Positions 45,832 through 56,511 of a stretch of 64,000 nucleotides of DNA are shown here, piece after piece. The position numbers and the translations under genes are program-made. Source of the stretch: Chrysogorgia sp. JL179-B06 (lineage: Eukaryota > Cnidaria > Anthozoa > Scleralcyonacea > Chrysogorgiidae); the NCBI GenBank assembly GCA_035772405.1, contig JAYKKM010000501.1, positions 1,140,501-1,204,500 of the forward strand, written 5' to 3'. Each line of letters begins with the position of its first letter. Positions within the stretch are counted from its first letter, which is position 1. The notes under the pieces were generated by a model that saw only the letters and a list, made by a program, of their open reading frames with translations, had not been told where the DNA came from and ran no database searches.

Positions 45832-47674
45832 GTGGCAAGAATACGGGCCAATCTCCTACCTTTAATTGGGGGTACATCCTTTGCTGACGACATGGGACCA
45901 CTAACTGTCACTTCCTTGGCAGCTACCTCAACAATGACAATATTTCCAAACTGGGATGATGACGATACCACCGTCATCATGTCACCCACCCGATCACCAG
46001 AGTTCCTCAGCCAAATGGAAACCATCCACACCGCAGTGGCCCGATTTTTCAATGCCAGCGAGGATGTTCCAGCCCTTCCGCCAACAACTGTGGCCACAAC
46101 TCAGGCATCGCCCACAGCAAGCGCCAACACGTCGCCTGAGTACACTCGCTCAAACGGCATTGCCTTGCGATCTTTCCGCCATCTTCGCCCGGAATCCCTC
46201 GATTTTACCGAGGTAACCCGCCTGCCGCCCAATGACGACATTGTTGGCCCGGAACCTCACTCCGTCGTAACGAGTCAACCATCACATGGAGACTTCTCCG
46301 GTTTCGAAGACCTTGACGAAACTACCGCCTTTCTCCCCAACCGCCGCCTGAGAACGAAAACCTCCCACCGCCACCGAGCACGATTACCGAAAATCCAGCC
46401 ACTGCTGTCTTTCCCTCGGCAGACGCTACTGACACATTAAAATCCTTCCGTGACACCTGGAAAGCGTGCTTCGAAGACCTCCCGTGGCATGACTTCTCGG
46501 AGAAATGCGGAGTTTGCCACTGAGTGTGTCCAAACCGCGAAGGCTGTGACCGTCACCAGAACCGACCTGCTCCTCGTCGCCCAGATTGTCCCACCGCCAG
46601 ACCTCCAACTCGGCGACCACTTCGGTTTGATCCGGAAGAGGCCTGCAGAATCCAGGCACTCTACCGCCACTCGCGGAAGCGCTCGGCCAGAAAGATCCTC
46701 GCTGACAACACGATCAATTAAACCGGGTCGACGCAAGTGGCAGAGGATTTCTTTCAGGGTGTCTTCAGTGACAAACCATGCGACACCGCCGCCCTACAAG
46801 CCGAACTATCAAAATATGTTCCCACTGCTCCCACTGATGAGTCGCTGTTCCGCCCACCATCCGCAGATGAGATTCGCACCAAACTGGGTAAAATGTCCAA
46901 CACCGCACCAGGTCGAGACCGAGTGGAATACTGACACTTACTAGTCCTGGACCCGAAGGCAGAGATCCTCGCCGCCATCTTCGCTCACTGCTTTGCCAAA
47001 GAAGACGTCCCTGCTGTATGGAAAACAGCGACAACCATCCTTATCCATAAGAAAGGCCCAAGCGACGACGTCTCCAACTTTCGTCCGATTGCGCTCATGT
47101 CGGTTCTTTATGAACTAATGATGGCCATCCTGGCGCGTCGCGTCACCACCTTCAATTGAGCATGAACTCCTCTTCACCAATGATTCCCTCACCAACAGCA
47201 TCCCCATCCAAGCCGGAGTGAAGCAGGGTTGTCCCTTTAGCCCAATCCTGTTCAACTTAACGATTGAACTCCTGCGAAAGGTCAAATCCACCGCAACAGA
47301 CCTCGGACGCGGCCAAGCTAAACACCATGGCATCCCAATTTCCATCATGGCGTATGCTGATTACTTGGTTGAAGCATCGTTGACGTTTGCTGTCCATTTG
47401 AGAATGGTTCAGAAGCCCTGCCAGTAGCCGAAGCTTTAAAAATTGAAAATATGGCCACCTGGTAGAACACTTCACCGCTCAGGGCAAACAATGTCAAGTG
47501 TTTGGATTCGTAATCGGATCACTGGGCACATGGCACCCAACCAACGAACAAGTCCTCCGTCGCTTGGGCATGACAAAGTCATACAAACGCTTGTTTCATA
47601 AACTTTGTTGTACTGATGTAATACAAGGGTCGAATGATATTTATCGTTCTCACCTTGGCGTCGAAGATGTATAA
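45832..47674 (+). pseudogene. Utopia-like RT polyprotein, copy 1
   Basis: Pieces in order: a proline/serine/threonine-rich N-terminal region (45832-46440), EEACRIQALYRHSRKRSARK (near 46640, a conserved pre-RT block), PSADEIRTKLGKMSNTAPGR (46860), NFRPIALMSVLYELMMAI (47080), QAGVKQGCPFSPILFNLTIE (47210), AYADYLVE (the YADD site is altered to YADY), and GSLGTWHPTNEQVLRRLGM (47515) with LCCTDVIQGSNDIYRSHLGV ending at 47674. The zinc-finger N-terminus present in copy 2 is deleted here, as are the RT central part and most of the endonuclease. Inactive. Confidence 0.83.
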
Positions 47675-47940
47675 ATACATGGATCACACACACTTTTATC
47701 CTTATAATTTCCGTTTTTAATTTGCTATACCCCTTCTTTTTCATCATACAAAGTCATTCGGACTCATACCTAGTCAGGAGTTACTACATCCCATGAGAGT
47801 ATCTACCTGTTTTCAATAAATTGCACACACCCAAAATTTTAAGTTTCATGAATAAGATGTCAACAGGACTCATACATAGAACTTTTCGATATCCACACAC
47901 ACCCAATTCTACTAGAACACTTGGTGTTTCATATAAGCAA

Positions 47941-48071
47941 TCTGTTCTTATCAGCTTAATATCTGGTATGCTAGGCATTGCCTAGCTCATATATTAAACT
48001 GATTTTTGGACCTCGGCCATGGGATTGTGAAGCTTGCTTCGCCCTGGCCACGGGTTGTCTCGGTATCGCAC
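47941..48071 (+). pseudogene. U2 snRNA, 3' portion (nt 39 onward), unit 1
   Basis: TCTGTTCTTATCAGCTTAAT begins at U2 nucleotide 39. The Sm site (GATTTTTGG) and the 3' stem-loop (AAGCTTGCTTCGCCCTGG) are recognisable. The 3' end is damaged: TCGGTATCGCACTATC is duplicated in tandem and the terminal stem seen in unit 2 is lost. Nucleotides 1-38 are displaced by the Utopia insertion and are not found upstream. Confidence 0.9.
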
Positions 48072-48459
48072 TATCTCGGTATCGCACTATACTCTCGGTA
48101 TAACAACAAAATAACAAAATGATTCCACTGATTGATATTTCTTATTCCTTCCAACAGACGTAGCATCCACCAAGCCTGTTTCACCCGGCACCAATCTCGA
48201 ACATATAAGTAGCGATGCAAATCCAAAACAAACATACAACCAATAGTCGACAGTTCGGGGTGGATTTCTATGACCGACGTCCACAAAGTAAGTAGCTTCA
48301 AGAATAATCACAATCACGTAGAATCAGCAAGTCCAACACCACCAATACATCCAGCTTTCACCAACCAACCACATCTCCATGTTCAAATTCACCGTCTGCC
48401 CACATGCCCGATAATCCTATTAACCAATCAAATTCAAACAGCCGTCACTGGGAAAACTC
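48072..48459 (+). promoter_or_regulatory. U2-U1 intergenic spacer, likely U1 promoter
   Basis: About 390 bases, nearly identical to 56015-56396 upstream of the second U1 gene. That conservation and the position directly upstream fit a snRNA promoter. I cannot single out a proximal sequence element. Confidence 0.5.
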
Positions 48460-48621
48460 ATACTTACCTGACGCGAGAGGCACTCTGATCACATAGCGAG
48501 TCCTCTCAGGATGAGGCCCTCATTGCACTTCGACTGGGTTGACTCCTGCGATTGCCCCAAATGTGGGCAACTCGAGCGTATAATTTCTGGTAGTGGGGAC
48601 CTGCGTTCGCGCTCGTCTCCT
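48460..48621 (+). ncRNA. U1 spliceosomal snRNA
   Basis: Full-length, about 162 nt. The 5' end ATACTTACCTG is the universal 5'-splice-site recognition sequence. Stem-loop I contains CTGATCACATAG, followed by ATTGCACTTCGACTGGGTTG (stem-loop II), CCCCAAATGTGGGCAACTCG (stem-loop III), the Sm site AATTTCTGG, and the terminal stem-loop CTGCGTTCGCGCTCG. This is the least disturbed snRNA gene in the window and may be functional. Confidence 0.95.
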
Positions 48622-49123
48622 TCATTCCCAAAAAAAAACACTCAGACCAAATCCAACAAACTACGTGAAGTTCACGGTGTCGCCGAATCAACATTCGATC
48701 GGCAGCCAGTAGCACCGAGCAAGCAACAAATGCATATGTCGAACAGAATCCATCCCATCCGTTCTCCATCTCCTTTCACAAGAATCCGAAAACTACCAAC
48801 GACGACAAAAAAGCTACAATCACAGACACCGATCATCAACAACACCTCGATCTATCGAATATCACATCCGTCGTTCAACTCGTCGGCAGCGATCGCAACG
48901 AAACCCCCACCGCCTGCAACTTCGAGCGGTAACTTCTGCCACCCATCCAACTCTCGCACCATCCTTTATGCGGCACGTTCACAAAACAACATTCCCTCAG
49001 ACATCTTCACTGACGAATTCATCAATACTGAGTGCACTCCCATGTGCAATTGATTTACATATACGAACTCGGCGCCACTGCGAATTCGTCTCCCACAACA
49101 CTTCGCATTTCGACGTAGAAAAT
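48622..49123. other. U1-5S spacer
   Basis: About 500 bases; the first 300 are nearly identical to 63692-64000 after the second U1 gene, confirming a tandem array. Frames here are not supported as genes. Confidence 0.75.
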
Positions 49124-49242
49124 GTCTACGACCACACCACCAGGAAAACACCGGTTCTTGTCCGATCACCGCAGTCAAGTCTGGTCGGGCGGAGTTAGTA
49201 CTTGGATGGGTGACCGCCTGGGAATACTCCTTGTTGTAGACC
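49124..49242 (+). rRNA. 5S ribosomal RNA
   Basis: 119 nt from GTCTACGACC to TTGTTGTAGACC; the two ends pair as helix I. The internal promoter is present: an A-box region (CAGTCAAGTCTGGTCGGG) and the strongly conserved GTTAGTACTTGGATGGGTGA with CCGCCTGGGAATAC. A TTTT terminator follows at 49250-49253. Some positions differ from common metazoan 5S (GGAG in place of CCCGG after the GTCGGG), so it could be a divergent gene or a pseudogene. Confidence 0.9.
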
Positions 49243-49249
49243 AACCGCC

Positions 49250-49253
49250 TTTT
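49250..49253 (+). terminator. Pol III T-run after 5S gene
   Basis: Four thymidines seven bases after the 5S 3' end, the usual RNA polymerase III stop signal. Confidence 0.6.
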
Positions 49254-49353
49254 GGTTTGAACGCGCTCAAATAGCTCGCCAAGTGACGGCCAGCGGAACC
49301 GCTTGTTTTTGCACACCGCTTTTCGCGTTTATACTTTCAAAATAAGGGTCGGT

Positions 49354-49386
49354 ATCGCTTCTCTGCATTTTGGCAGAAGTGATCTC
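49354..49386 (+). pseudogene. U2 snRNA 5' end, unit 2, degenerate
   Basis: ATCGCTTCTCTGCATTTTGGC matches the first 21 nucleotides of U2 at 19 positions, at the place where the array predicts the next U2 gene. The sequence then degrades (AGAAGTGATCT). With 55865-56014 it would make one U2 gene split by 6.5 kb of nested retroelements. Confidence 0.55.
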
Positions 49387-51576
49387 CGAACTCTCAACAA
49401 GTTCTCCAAGAAGTCTACAGTGTTCTACAATGTTGCTGCGGGTGGATCCATGCTCTGGCGCTGCTAGCTCAGTAACACCCGCACAACTCATCGAGCTTTA
49501 CAATGCCTTTGTGGTTGTTTCTTCCTAGTGGGATTGGTGTCTCCACGAGAGCATATCTCGTGCACCCGGTCATCTTCGCCTGGTTCGTGGAATCCCGCGG
49601 TGTGGTGTGGGCCGCCTTCGTGAAGCGCCCACCTTTGGTCCGTGAGTGTGTTTGTGTGTGAGTGTCTCACACAGTGTGTTGATTGCCATAGGCAATCCCG
49701 TATTCCAACCGGGTCGTCCTTGGCACGATTCCGGAGTTGGTAATTTCCTCTCCTCCTGCGCGGGCTATCTCCGTTCAGGAGTTGAACGAGGAAATAAATC
49801 GTTCATTTCCGGACCGACAGAAATCTTTCTTGTCGGTCCAGCTGTATCAGGGTCGCAAGTTCCGGCTTACCCTGGACTCCTCCGAATATCTGGAGGATGT
49901 CATCAGTCACGGGCTCACCTTCAGGGGCCACCCTTTGGTGCTCGCCCCTGCAACATTCCATCTGTGGGTTGCCGTGACTGAACTCCCCTACAGGTTTCCT
50001 CCCGAGATTATCACGGCTGCCTGCGTCCCTACGGGGACGTGGATGAGGTCAAGATGGAAACCTGCATGGGTCGAGTGACAGGGATGCGGTTGGTCAAGAT
50101 GATCATCCGACAGAACATCCCGTCTCTCATCCGAATTGCCGCCCACGGATGCAACGTGTTCTACCGGGGACAAACCCGCACTTGTTTCAGATGCGTGGAG
50201 GAGGGTCATATGACCAGAACCTGTCCCCGGGCACCGCATAGGGACCCCCCACTATCGGGTCCCCGGGTTCCGAACACGGATACTGGTACCGTAACATCTG
50301 GCCAAAAGGACCCGGCTCCGTCGGATCCAAGCACAGTTCCGCCAGGCTCTTTGCCGGCGGGTGCATCACCTGTGGTGGTAGGCACTGGATCTACCACTCG
50401 GGGGCATGCCGCTGCATCGCCCTCACCCACCCGACCTGGGAACCCACGATCGAGCAAGGACCCAACTCCAGCGGGTCCTGTTCTTCCCCCGTCGGGCAGC
50501 CACCCTGCTGCCAAGGGGAAGACATCTGATAAAGCCAGGGAAGCGGCTAGACCATCAGCCCCCAACCCCTCGGTTGCCCAGTGTAAAGTCCCCCCTGCGA
50601 GGTCCCGCGACTCCGGGCCTGCCTCGTCCAATCCGTCTGCGGGCACCGGCGAGGCCATGGAAGTGGCTCCTCCCGCGAGTGAGTCCTCCTCTACATCGTC
50701 GACCTCTTCCAACTTGGAGTTGAGAGTCGGCGTTTCGAAGTCTCTGGCCATCATTGGCCAGGTTCTTAGGAACACCTTGACTGGTGGCTCTACTCCTGCG
50801 GGAGCACGGGCCAGTCCTTCGGCCCCAAATCCCCACCTGTTCTTCCCCCGTCGGGCAGCCGCCCGGCTGCCAAGGGGAAGACATCTGATAAAGCCAGGGA
50901 AGGGACTAGACCATCAGCCCCCAACCCCTCGGTTGCCCGGTCTAAACACCTTGACTGGTGGCTCTACTCCTGCGGGAGCGCGTGCCAGTTCTTCGTCCCC
51001 AAATCCCGCGCCTGGCAATGGTGTCAAACATGTGACCATCAAGCGGTCCTCCCGTTTCGTTAAGATATCGGAGACCGCTCACCAGGCTTGTGGCATATTT
51101 GGTGGCCTCCTGTCCCGGCATCGCACCGCCCCGGCACCAGTTCCTTCAGGTCCCTGTCAGCACGTGTTATTATCCAACCGGTATTCGGTACTTTCCGATG
51201 AATCGGATGTGAGCAGTGATGCTGGCATTCCATCTGCCACCTTACTAACTGCTTCCAGTAACTTGCGTACCCAAGACCCACCACCCTGCGGTTCTGTCAT
51301 TCCGAACCCGACTGTTGTCCCGTCGGACACGTCGGGCCCTCCTGGTTCAGAGCCATCGAACCCTACAGCGCTGGTCGCTGACGGAGGTCCCGATGACTAG
51401 TCTCATGTCACTTAACGTTCAAGGTCTTCGGGCCTTGGATGCTCGCCAGACCCTTATGGGCTGCCTTAACTGTGTAGGCGCTGACATCATCTGCCTGCAG
51501 GAGAAGCATTCGACATCAGAGGGTGAATTCGCGGGGTGGTTCCCCCCTTCCTCCCCCACTGATAAATTTAATTATA
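49387..51576 (+). mobile_element. Tx1-like LINE in or beside U2, 3'-truncated
   Basis: A 5' region, a gag-like ORF1 (49737-51400) and the beginning of an endonuclease ORF2 (51393 onward) are present. The element stops where the 184-bp inverted segment begins at 51577. Its start lies close to the U2 5' end relic. Overlapping ORF1 stop and ORF2 start are usual in L1/Tx1-type LINEs. Tx1-clade members are known to target U2 and 5S genes. Confidence 0.72.
49737..51400 (+). pseudogene. ORF1 (gag-like) of Tx1-like LINE
   Basis: Two frames overlap at about 50040 (one frameshift). The N-terminal RNA-binding-type region reads VQELNEEINRSFPDRQKSFL and VTELPYRFPPEIITAACVPY. A CCHC zinc knuckle CFRCVEEGHMTRTC follows near 50200, then a long proline/serine-rich tail. 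The tail contains a direct duplication (50477-50583 and 50836-50943; also 50771-50836 and 50945-51010). ORF1 ends at 51400 and overlaps the ORF2 start by the ATGACTAG arrangement. Confidence 0.75.
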
Positions 51577-51590
51577 TATCTTCCTTTTAG
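51393..51590 (+). pseudogene. ORF2 N-terminus (apurinic-type endonuclease) of Tx1-like LINE
   Basis: LMSLNVQGLRALDARQTLMG and ADIICLQEKHS are the first endonuclease motifs (the N and E residues of the active site). The frame is cut after about 60 codons by the following repeat. No RT of this element remains here. Confidence 0.75.
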
Positions 51591-51760
51591 CAGCTTATAC
51601 AATTATACCGTGTAAGCTGTTCTTGTTTTATTTTGACATTATATTATTATTTCCGACTGGCAAAGATTTTAGCTGCTTGACAGGCGAAGTACCGAACCAG
51701 TCGAACGCTTTATTTCGATTAAGTTTCCCAGTATTTATAATCGCTAGCCCGTGTTTGGCT
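51577..51760 (-). repeat. 184-bp segment, inverted copy of 41087-41270
   Basis: Same sequence as 41087-41270 in opposite orientation, with a few single-base gaps. It abuts the Utopia 5' region shared by both copies. Confidence 0.88.
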
Positions 51761-51761
51761 A

Positions 51762-54700
51762 GTAGACTCTTTGTTTATATTGCTATTTACCTATATATCT
51801 ATCTAATTATTATCGTTACCTTATAGTCTTCAGCCCGTGTTGGCTGTTTGACTTTGATTGTTTACTATTATAATATTATAAATCCTGTGCCGTACATATT
51901 CGTGTGCACGCTTAAATTTTGGCTTTGTGACATATTCTCCTGTTTATATGTCATAAGAAAGCCCATCTGTTTTCTTAAATAAGTCTTATCTTCCTTTTCG
52001 CGGCGAGCACGATTATACTGTGGTCGTCGTTCTCATTATTATTTACATTTTACAACCATTAATTTTCGCTTCGGGGAAGAGTCTGACCGGAAAAATCCGG
52101 CCTGCTACCAACCCAAGTGACGCTTTACTAGTCTAGTCTTTTATATTTTATGTTTGATATCGTCGAACACAAGTTGTCTCGACGGTATATTAAAGTAACT
52201 TACTCTCGCAATAGGATCCCGTTCTTCGTCTTGAGACTATTTCTCCTTTTCCAAAGTCCGTAATTGTGAATACGGCGGCGAGCTATCCTACCGCGAACCC
52301 ACCTCCCGCTGCTATCATATCCCACAACAATTTCCCAATGACACCTCGCTCTTAACACGAGCAAGGAAGAAGAAATCACCTTGGTATGTACGATACCGTA
52401 CGAGAAGGCGCCGTGTCCTCTATGTGGTCGGCTCCAGCGGTCCACGTGTGCTTTCCGTGAACACGCGAGGAAAGTGCACAATATTCTGCGGGTTAATACG
52501 CCAACGACATGCTGGGCCTGCGGCAAACCGCATGCCCAATTCAAGCCTGCCTCCACGCATTATACGCGTTGTCGGACGTGCTTGAACTCTGATGTTAGGT
52601 CATCACAGACATCGGCCACCACTTCCACGCCAAAATCCGCTGAAACCACCACTTATGTGCTCCCAAAACCATCCAGACACCACCGCAAACCAGACCTTCC
52701 CGCAAGCGTCGCCGGACTCCGCATCGGACAAGCCGGAAAGCCTCACCATCAGTGGCCTCGCGAAATGAATCGAGCCAACCTTCCGTCGCTTTGCTGTCCA
52801 GGAATGAAAGCCTGCCAACGCCGGTTCAGGTCGATGACCCACAAGAAGAACCGAGCCTACCATCGCCAACGCTCTCCCCAACCTTCCTCACCCAAACTGA
52901 ACCACTATCTGCCACGGTGGCCAGGTTTGTGGAAGATTACGCTATGGCCGACAAGTATGAATCATCCCCGGCAAGACCGCTCATCCCACGACCGCTCATC
53001 CCACGACCCTCTCCAGTCTCCTCACCAAATGAGAATTCACCGGTTCAGGCCGCTGACCAACAAAAATAACAGTCTCAGCACTCTCCTCGCCCTGAGAGTA
53101 GCAGCGTTGTGGCCTCGCAGACTGGAACATCCGAACCAGTCACCACCTCCGTCAGCAGCCTCACCACCTACCACCTCGCTCGAGGCATCTCCAGTAAACG
53201 AACAACTACGCCTTGTTCTGGAGAAGAGTTTAATCACCTCGACCCAAAGCACTCTGTGCCTATCTGCTACCCTCCTGATTATTGTAGCCCTGAGGAGAAT
53301 TCCTCCGCTGCCATACATCGCTTCCTTGCGGAAGGTGGTGTGTTCATACCGTTGTCGCCTCCACCTCTTCCATCCACACCGACTGACCTGTCCACTTCCT
53401 CAGAATACACGGCACTGACACCAGCCACGTGTTCCCCTCCTGCTCCACGGTCTATGCAGCGGTGCAGACCAGAACCATTGGCCAATAGACTCATGGACAA
53501 CATCTACCGAAACCTTTTATATGTCCTTTCGGACGAACCAACCAGCCAAGCCGATGACTTCACCTTAGAGCCACATGACACATCTCCTCCGGCAGACATC
53601 TCAAATTATGAGATCCTCGTAGACACCCACATTCCTCCAAACCAACCGTGCAGTGGCTGAACCTCCAACCACCTCCCGACCTTCCACTGAAGGATTTCTA
53701 GCCAATCCGCCTATAACCCATGATCCTTCGGCAACAAACCTGTCAACACCACCAAACGAAGTTCCGGCCCGTTCAGATCCACCGAGTCCTGTGGAAATGA
53801 ACCCTAATGCGTCTTCCTTCCCATCCTCCGAGGATAACAAATCAATAACGCGCTTTCGCGAACAATGGCGTGAAACATTTGAATCGGACATGTCATGCCC
53901 TGATTTCAATAATCGGTGCGTTGACTTCGCTGAAGCTAGCGTCACGACAGCACGCCAATTCCACCAATCTCGGCGACCTGACCCGCGCCGGCCTGACCGC
54001 CCAAGTGCACGTCCTCGTCCTCCTCCACCAAGCAACCAACAGCAAAGGGTCGATCGTGCTGAAGCCCAGAGAATCCAAACCCTCTGCCGGCACTCACGAA
54101 AGCGCGCAGCCAGGAAAATTCTCAACGACAACTGTGTCTGGTACAATGGTTCCACCGCCGCTGCTGAGCAGTGCTTCACTGAAGTATTCGCACCCAAACA
54201 TTGTGACACTACCACCCTCCAATCTGAACTTCAGGAATTCGTCCCCTCTGTACCAACAGTGGAGAGCCTATTCGACGCACCATCTGCCTGCGAAATTAGG
54301 CTAAAACTGAAGAAGATGGCCAACTCGTCACCCGGCAGCGATCGCCTCGAATACCGCCACCTCCACCTCCTTGATCCTAAAGCCGAAATCCTCGAACCAA
54401 TGTTTGCAACATGCTTCGCCAAACAGGACGTCCCTTCTGTTTGGAAACCTAATTCACACGCGCGGCCTGAGTGACGAAGTTACTAACTTCTGGCCCATTG
54501 CCCTGATGTCGGTGCTCTATAAACTATTGATGGCAGTCATTGCACGCAGAATGACATCTTTTGCCATTGAGCATAACCTCCTTTCAGCCGAACAGAGAAG
54601 TGCGCGACCCAGCGAGGGCTGCTACGAGCATACCTTCATCCTCCAGTCTGTTGTCAGTGATGCAAGGCGCAACCAAAAGGACATCTATGTAGCATGGCTG

Positions 54701-55864
54701 GACCTACGTAACGCTTTTGGGAGTATCCCGCACCCATCCATTACCACTACCCTTACCCACATGGGCTTCCCACCAGAGCTGGTAGCAATGATCCTGAACA
54801 GCTACACCAATGAAGTCCGTACAAAGGCCACCGACCAGACAAACACCATCCCCATCCACGCCGGAGTGAAGCAAGGCTGCCCGCTGAGCCCCATCTTATT
54901 TAATCTAACCGTTGAACTCATCCTCCGGAAAGTTAAAGCTGCAGCCTCTGCCCTCCCGACTGGTCCAGCCAAGCACCACACCACACCTCTTTCAGTGCTC
55001 GCCTATGCTGATGACCTGGTCTTCCTCTCCCACCGCCGTGCCGACCTCGTTAGGTTTAAGGATTGGCGCTTTATTCACAACGCCCGCCTCAATTGTGTAA
55101 GTCTAAATAATAACAAGAGCAGATGGTCTGATGCCTCGCCAATTTGCCGCCACTGCACGTCAGCAGAAACCCTACCGCATGTGCTGTGTCACTGCACCCG
55201 CAACTTCGTGGACATCAAAAGGCGACACGACAAGATAGTCGAACGACTGGTCAACGCCGTCAGGTTTGGGGAAGTTACCACCGTCCGTCCGGACATCGTC
55301 ATCACAGAAAATGACAAAATTACAATTGTTGTGCGTTCGAAAATGGTGCTGAAGCTTTGGGAGAGGCTGAACAACGCAAGATCGAAAAATACTCTGTGCT
55401 TAAAAACTTTTTCAATTCTCGGGGAAAAAATTGTGAAGTCTTTGGATTCGTCATAGGCGCACTTGGCGCATGGCACCCAACAAACGAAAAAGTCCTCCGC
55501 CGTCTTGGCATGAAGTCATACAAGACACTTTTCAGGAAACTTTGTTGTTCCGATGCGATACAAGGATCAACAGACATCTATCGTCTACACCTTGGCGTCG
55601 AGAATTGAAATCTTTACATGAAAAACAGACACTTTATTTATATTTTCCCATTTTTTGTTTCTTTAGTACATACAAGTCATTCGGACTCATACCTAGTCAG
55701 TAGTTATGACATCCCATGAGCATAACTACCTCTTTCAATAAACCGCACACACCCAAATTACTAAGTTTCGAGTTTAAGAAGTCAACAGGACTCATACAGT
55801 AATGTTTTCTTCGAAAACTGCATACACGTAATCTTATCAAAACACTAGGTGATTTAATAATAAA
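51762..55864 (+). mobile_element. Utopia-like R2-superfamily retrotransposon, copy 2
   Basis: The 5' region 51762-52290 matches copy 1. The ORF region is 52381-55608, followed by a 3' UTR shared with copy 1. The 3' end joins U2 snRNA exactly at nucleotide 39. The RT, CCHC and restriction-like endonuclease order is that of the R2 superfamily (R2/NeSL/Hero group). Direct evidence of target specificity: two copies have the same junction. Confidence 0.9.
52381..55608 (+). pseudogene. Utopia-like polyprotein: zinc fingers, RT, restriction-like endonuclease
   Basis: The N-terminal C2H2 finger CPLCGRLQRSTCAFREHARK is followed by CWACGKPHAQ and HYTRCRTCL (52400-52590), the DNA-binding part of R2-type proteins. 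A proline-rich stretch follows, then the pre-RT block RIQTLCRHSRKRAARKILND and ACEIRLKLKKMANSSPGSDR. RT motifs are FWPIALMSVLYKLLMAVIAR, AWLDLRNAFGSIPHP, GVKQGCPLSPILFNLTVE and the catalytic LAYADDLVFL. An internal deletion after YADD joins to CRHCTSAETLPHVLCHC (CCHC) and RPDIVI (the PD-D motif of the endonuclease). The C-terminus is ALGAWHPTNEKVLRRLGM ... SDAIQGSTDIYRLHLG. At least four frameshifts (near 52740, 53100, 53650 and 54440) inactivate it. Confidence 0.87.
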
Positions 55865-56014
55865 TCTGTTCTTATCAGCTTAATATCTGGTATGGTAGGC
55901 ATTGCCTAGCTCATATATTAAACTGATTTTTGGACCTCGGCCATGGGATTGTGAAGCTTGCTTCGCCCTGGCCACGGGTTGTCTGGTATCGCACTACCTC
56001 CGAGTACGGCCCAC
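55865..56014 (+). pseudogene. U2 snRNA, 3' portion (nt 39-188), unit 2
   Basis: 150 bases, exactly the length expected from U2 nucleotide 39 to its end (188 nt in vertebrates). TCTGTTCTTATCAGCTTAAT, the Sm site GATTTTTGG, and the terminal loop GGTATCGCACTACCTCC are intact. The 5' 38 nucleotides, including the branch-site-pairing GTAGTA, are separated by the Utopia insertion, so the gene is dead although its 3' part is well preserved. Confidence 0.93.
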
Positions 56015-56396
56015 ACATCACAATGAAAATAACAACAACAAAATAACAAAATGATTCCACTGATTCATATTTCTTATTCCTTCCAACAGACGTAGCATCC
56101 ACCAAGCCTGTTTCAACCGGCACCAATCTCGAACATATAAGTAGCGATGCAAATCCAAAACAAACATACAACCAACAGTCGACAGTTCGGGGTGGATTTC
56201 TACGACCGACGTCCGCAAAGTAAGTAGCTTCAAGAATAACCACATCACAATCACGTAGAATCAGCAAGTCCAACACCACCAATACATCCAGCTTTCACCA
56301 ACCAACCACATCTCCATGTTCAAATTCACCGTCTGCCCACATGCCCAATAATCCTATTAACCAATCAAATTCAAACAGCCGTCGCTGCGAAAACTC
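56015..56396 (+). promoter_or_regulatory. U2-U1 spacer, unit 2
   Basis: Near-identical to 48072-48459; the presumed U1 promoter region of the second unit. Confidence 0.5.
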
Positions 56397-56427
56397 ATAC
56401 TTACCTGACCCGAGAGGCACTCTGATC
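56397..56427 (+). pseudogene. U1 snRNA 5' part (nt 1-31), interrupted
   Basis: ATACTTACCTGACCCGAGAG and on to CTGATC, then an abrupt change to LINE sequence. The final ACTCTGATC is the left copy of the target duplication. The rest of the gene is at 63546-63691. Confidence 0.96.
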
Positions 56428-56511
56428 TTTTGATGTAGAGTGCCTTCTCAAGTTCTCACAGAGTTATTTGTGTGCTTAGGTAGCCCTTGTGCTACACTTT
56501 ACGAGGTTTAC

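Larger units (their letters stand above)
41303..47940 (+). mobile_element. Utopia-like R2-superfamily retrotransposon, copy 1, interrupted by element B
   Basis: 41303-41729 and 45192-45290 together match 51762-52290 of copy 2; the break is the insertion of element B. The coding remnant runs 45832-47674. The 3' UTR (to 47940) matches that of copy 2 (AAGTCATTCGGACTCATACC, GTCAACAGGACTCATAC). The 3' end abuts U2 snRNA at nucleotide 39. R2-superfamily elements with restriction-like endonuclease that target U2 genes are known as Utopia; the name is given by target and domain type. The start at 41303 is where the shared 5' region begins, not a proven end. Confidence 0.83.

Noticed and set aside
49124..49242. 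5S-derived SINE (SINE3) head instead of a 5S gene
   Set aside because: No tail with poly-A or LINE-like 3' end and no target duplication; it sits at a regular place in the U2-U1-5S array and has a T-run right behind it.
50206..50775. 189-codon minus-strand frame opposite ORF1
   Set aside because: Antisense of a GC-rich, proline/serine-rich region; such regions stay open on both strands by composition.
53601..54215. 204-codon minus-strand frame in Utopia copy 2
   Set aside because: Shadow of the plus-strand RT polyprotein.
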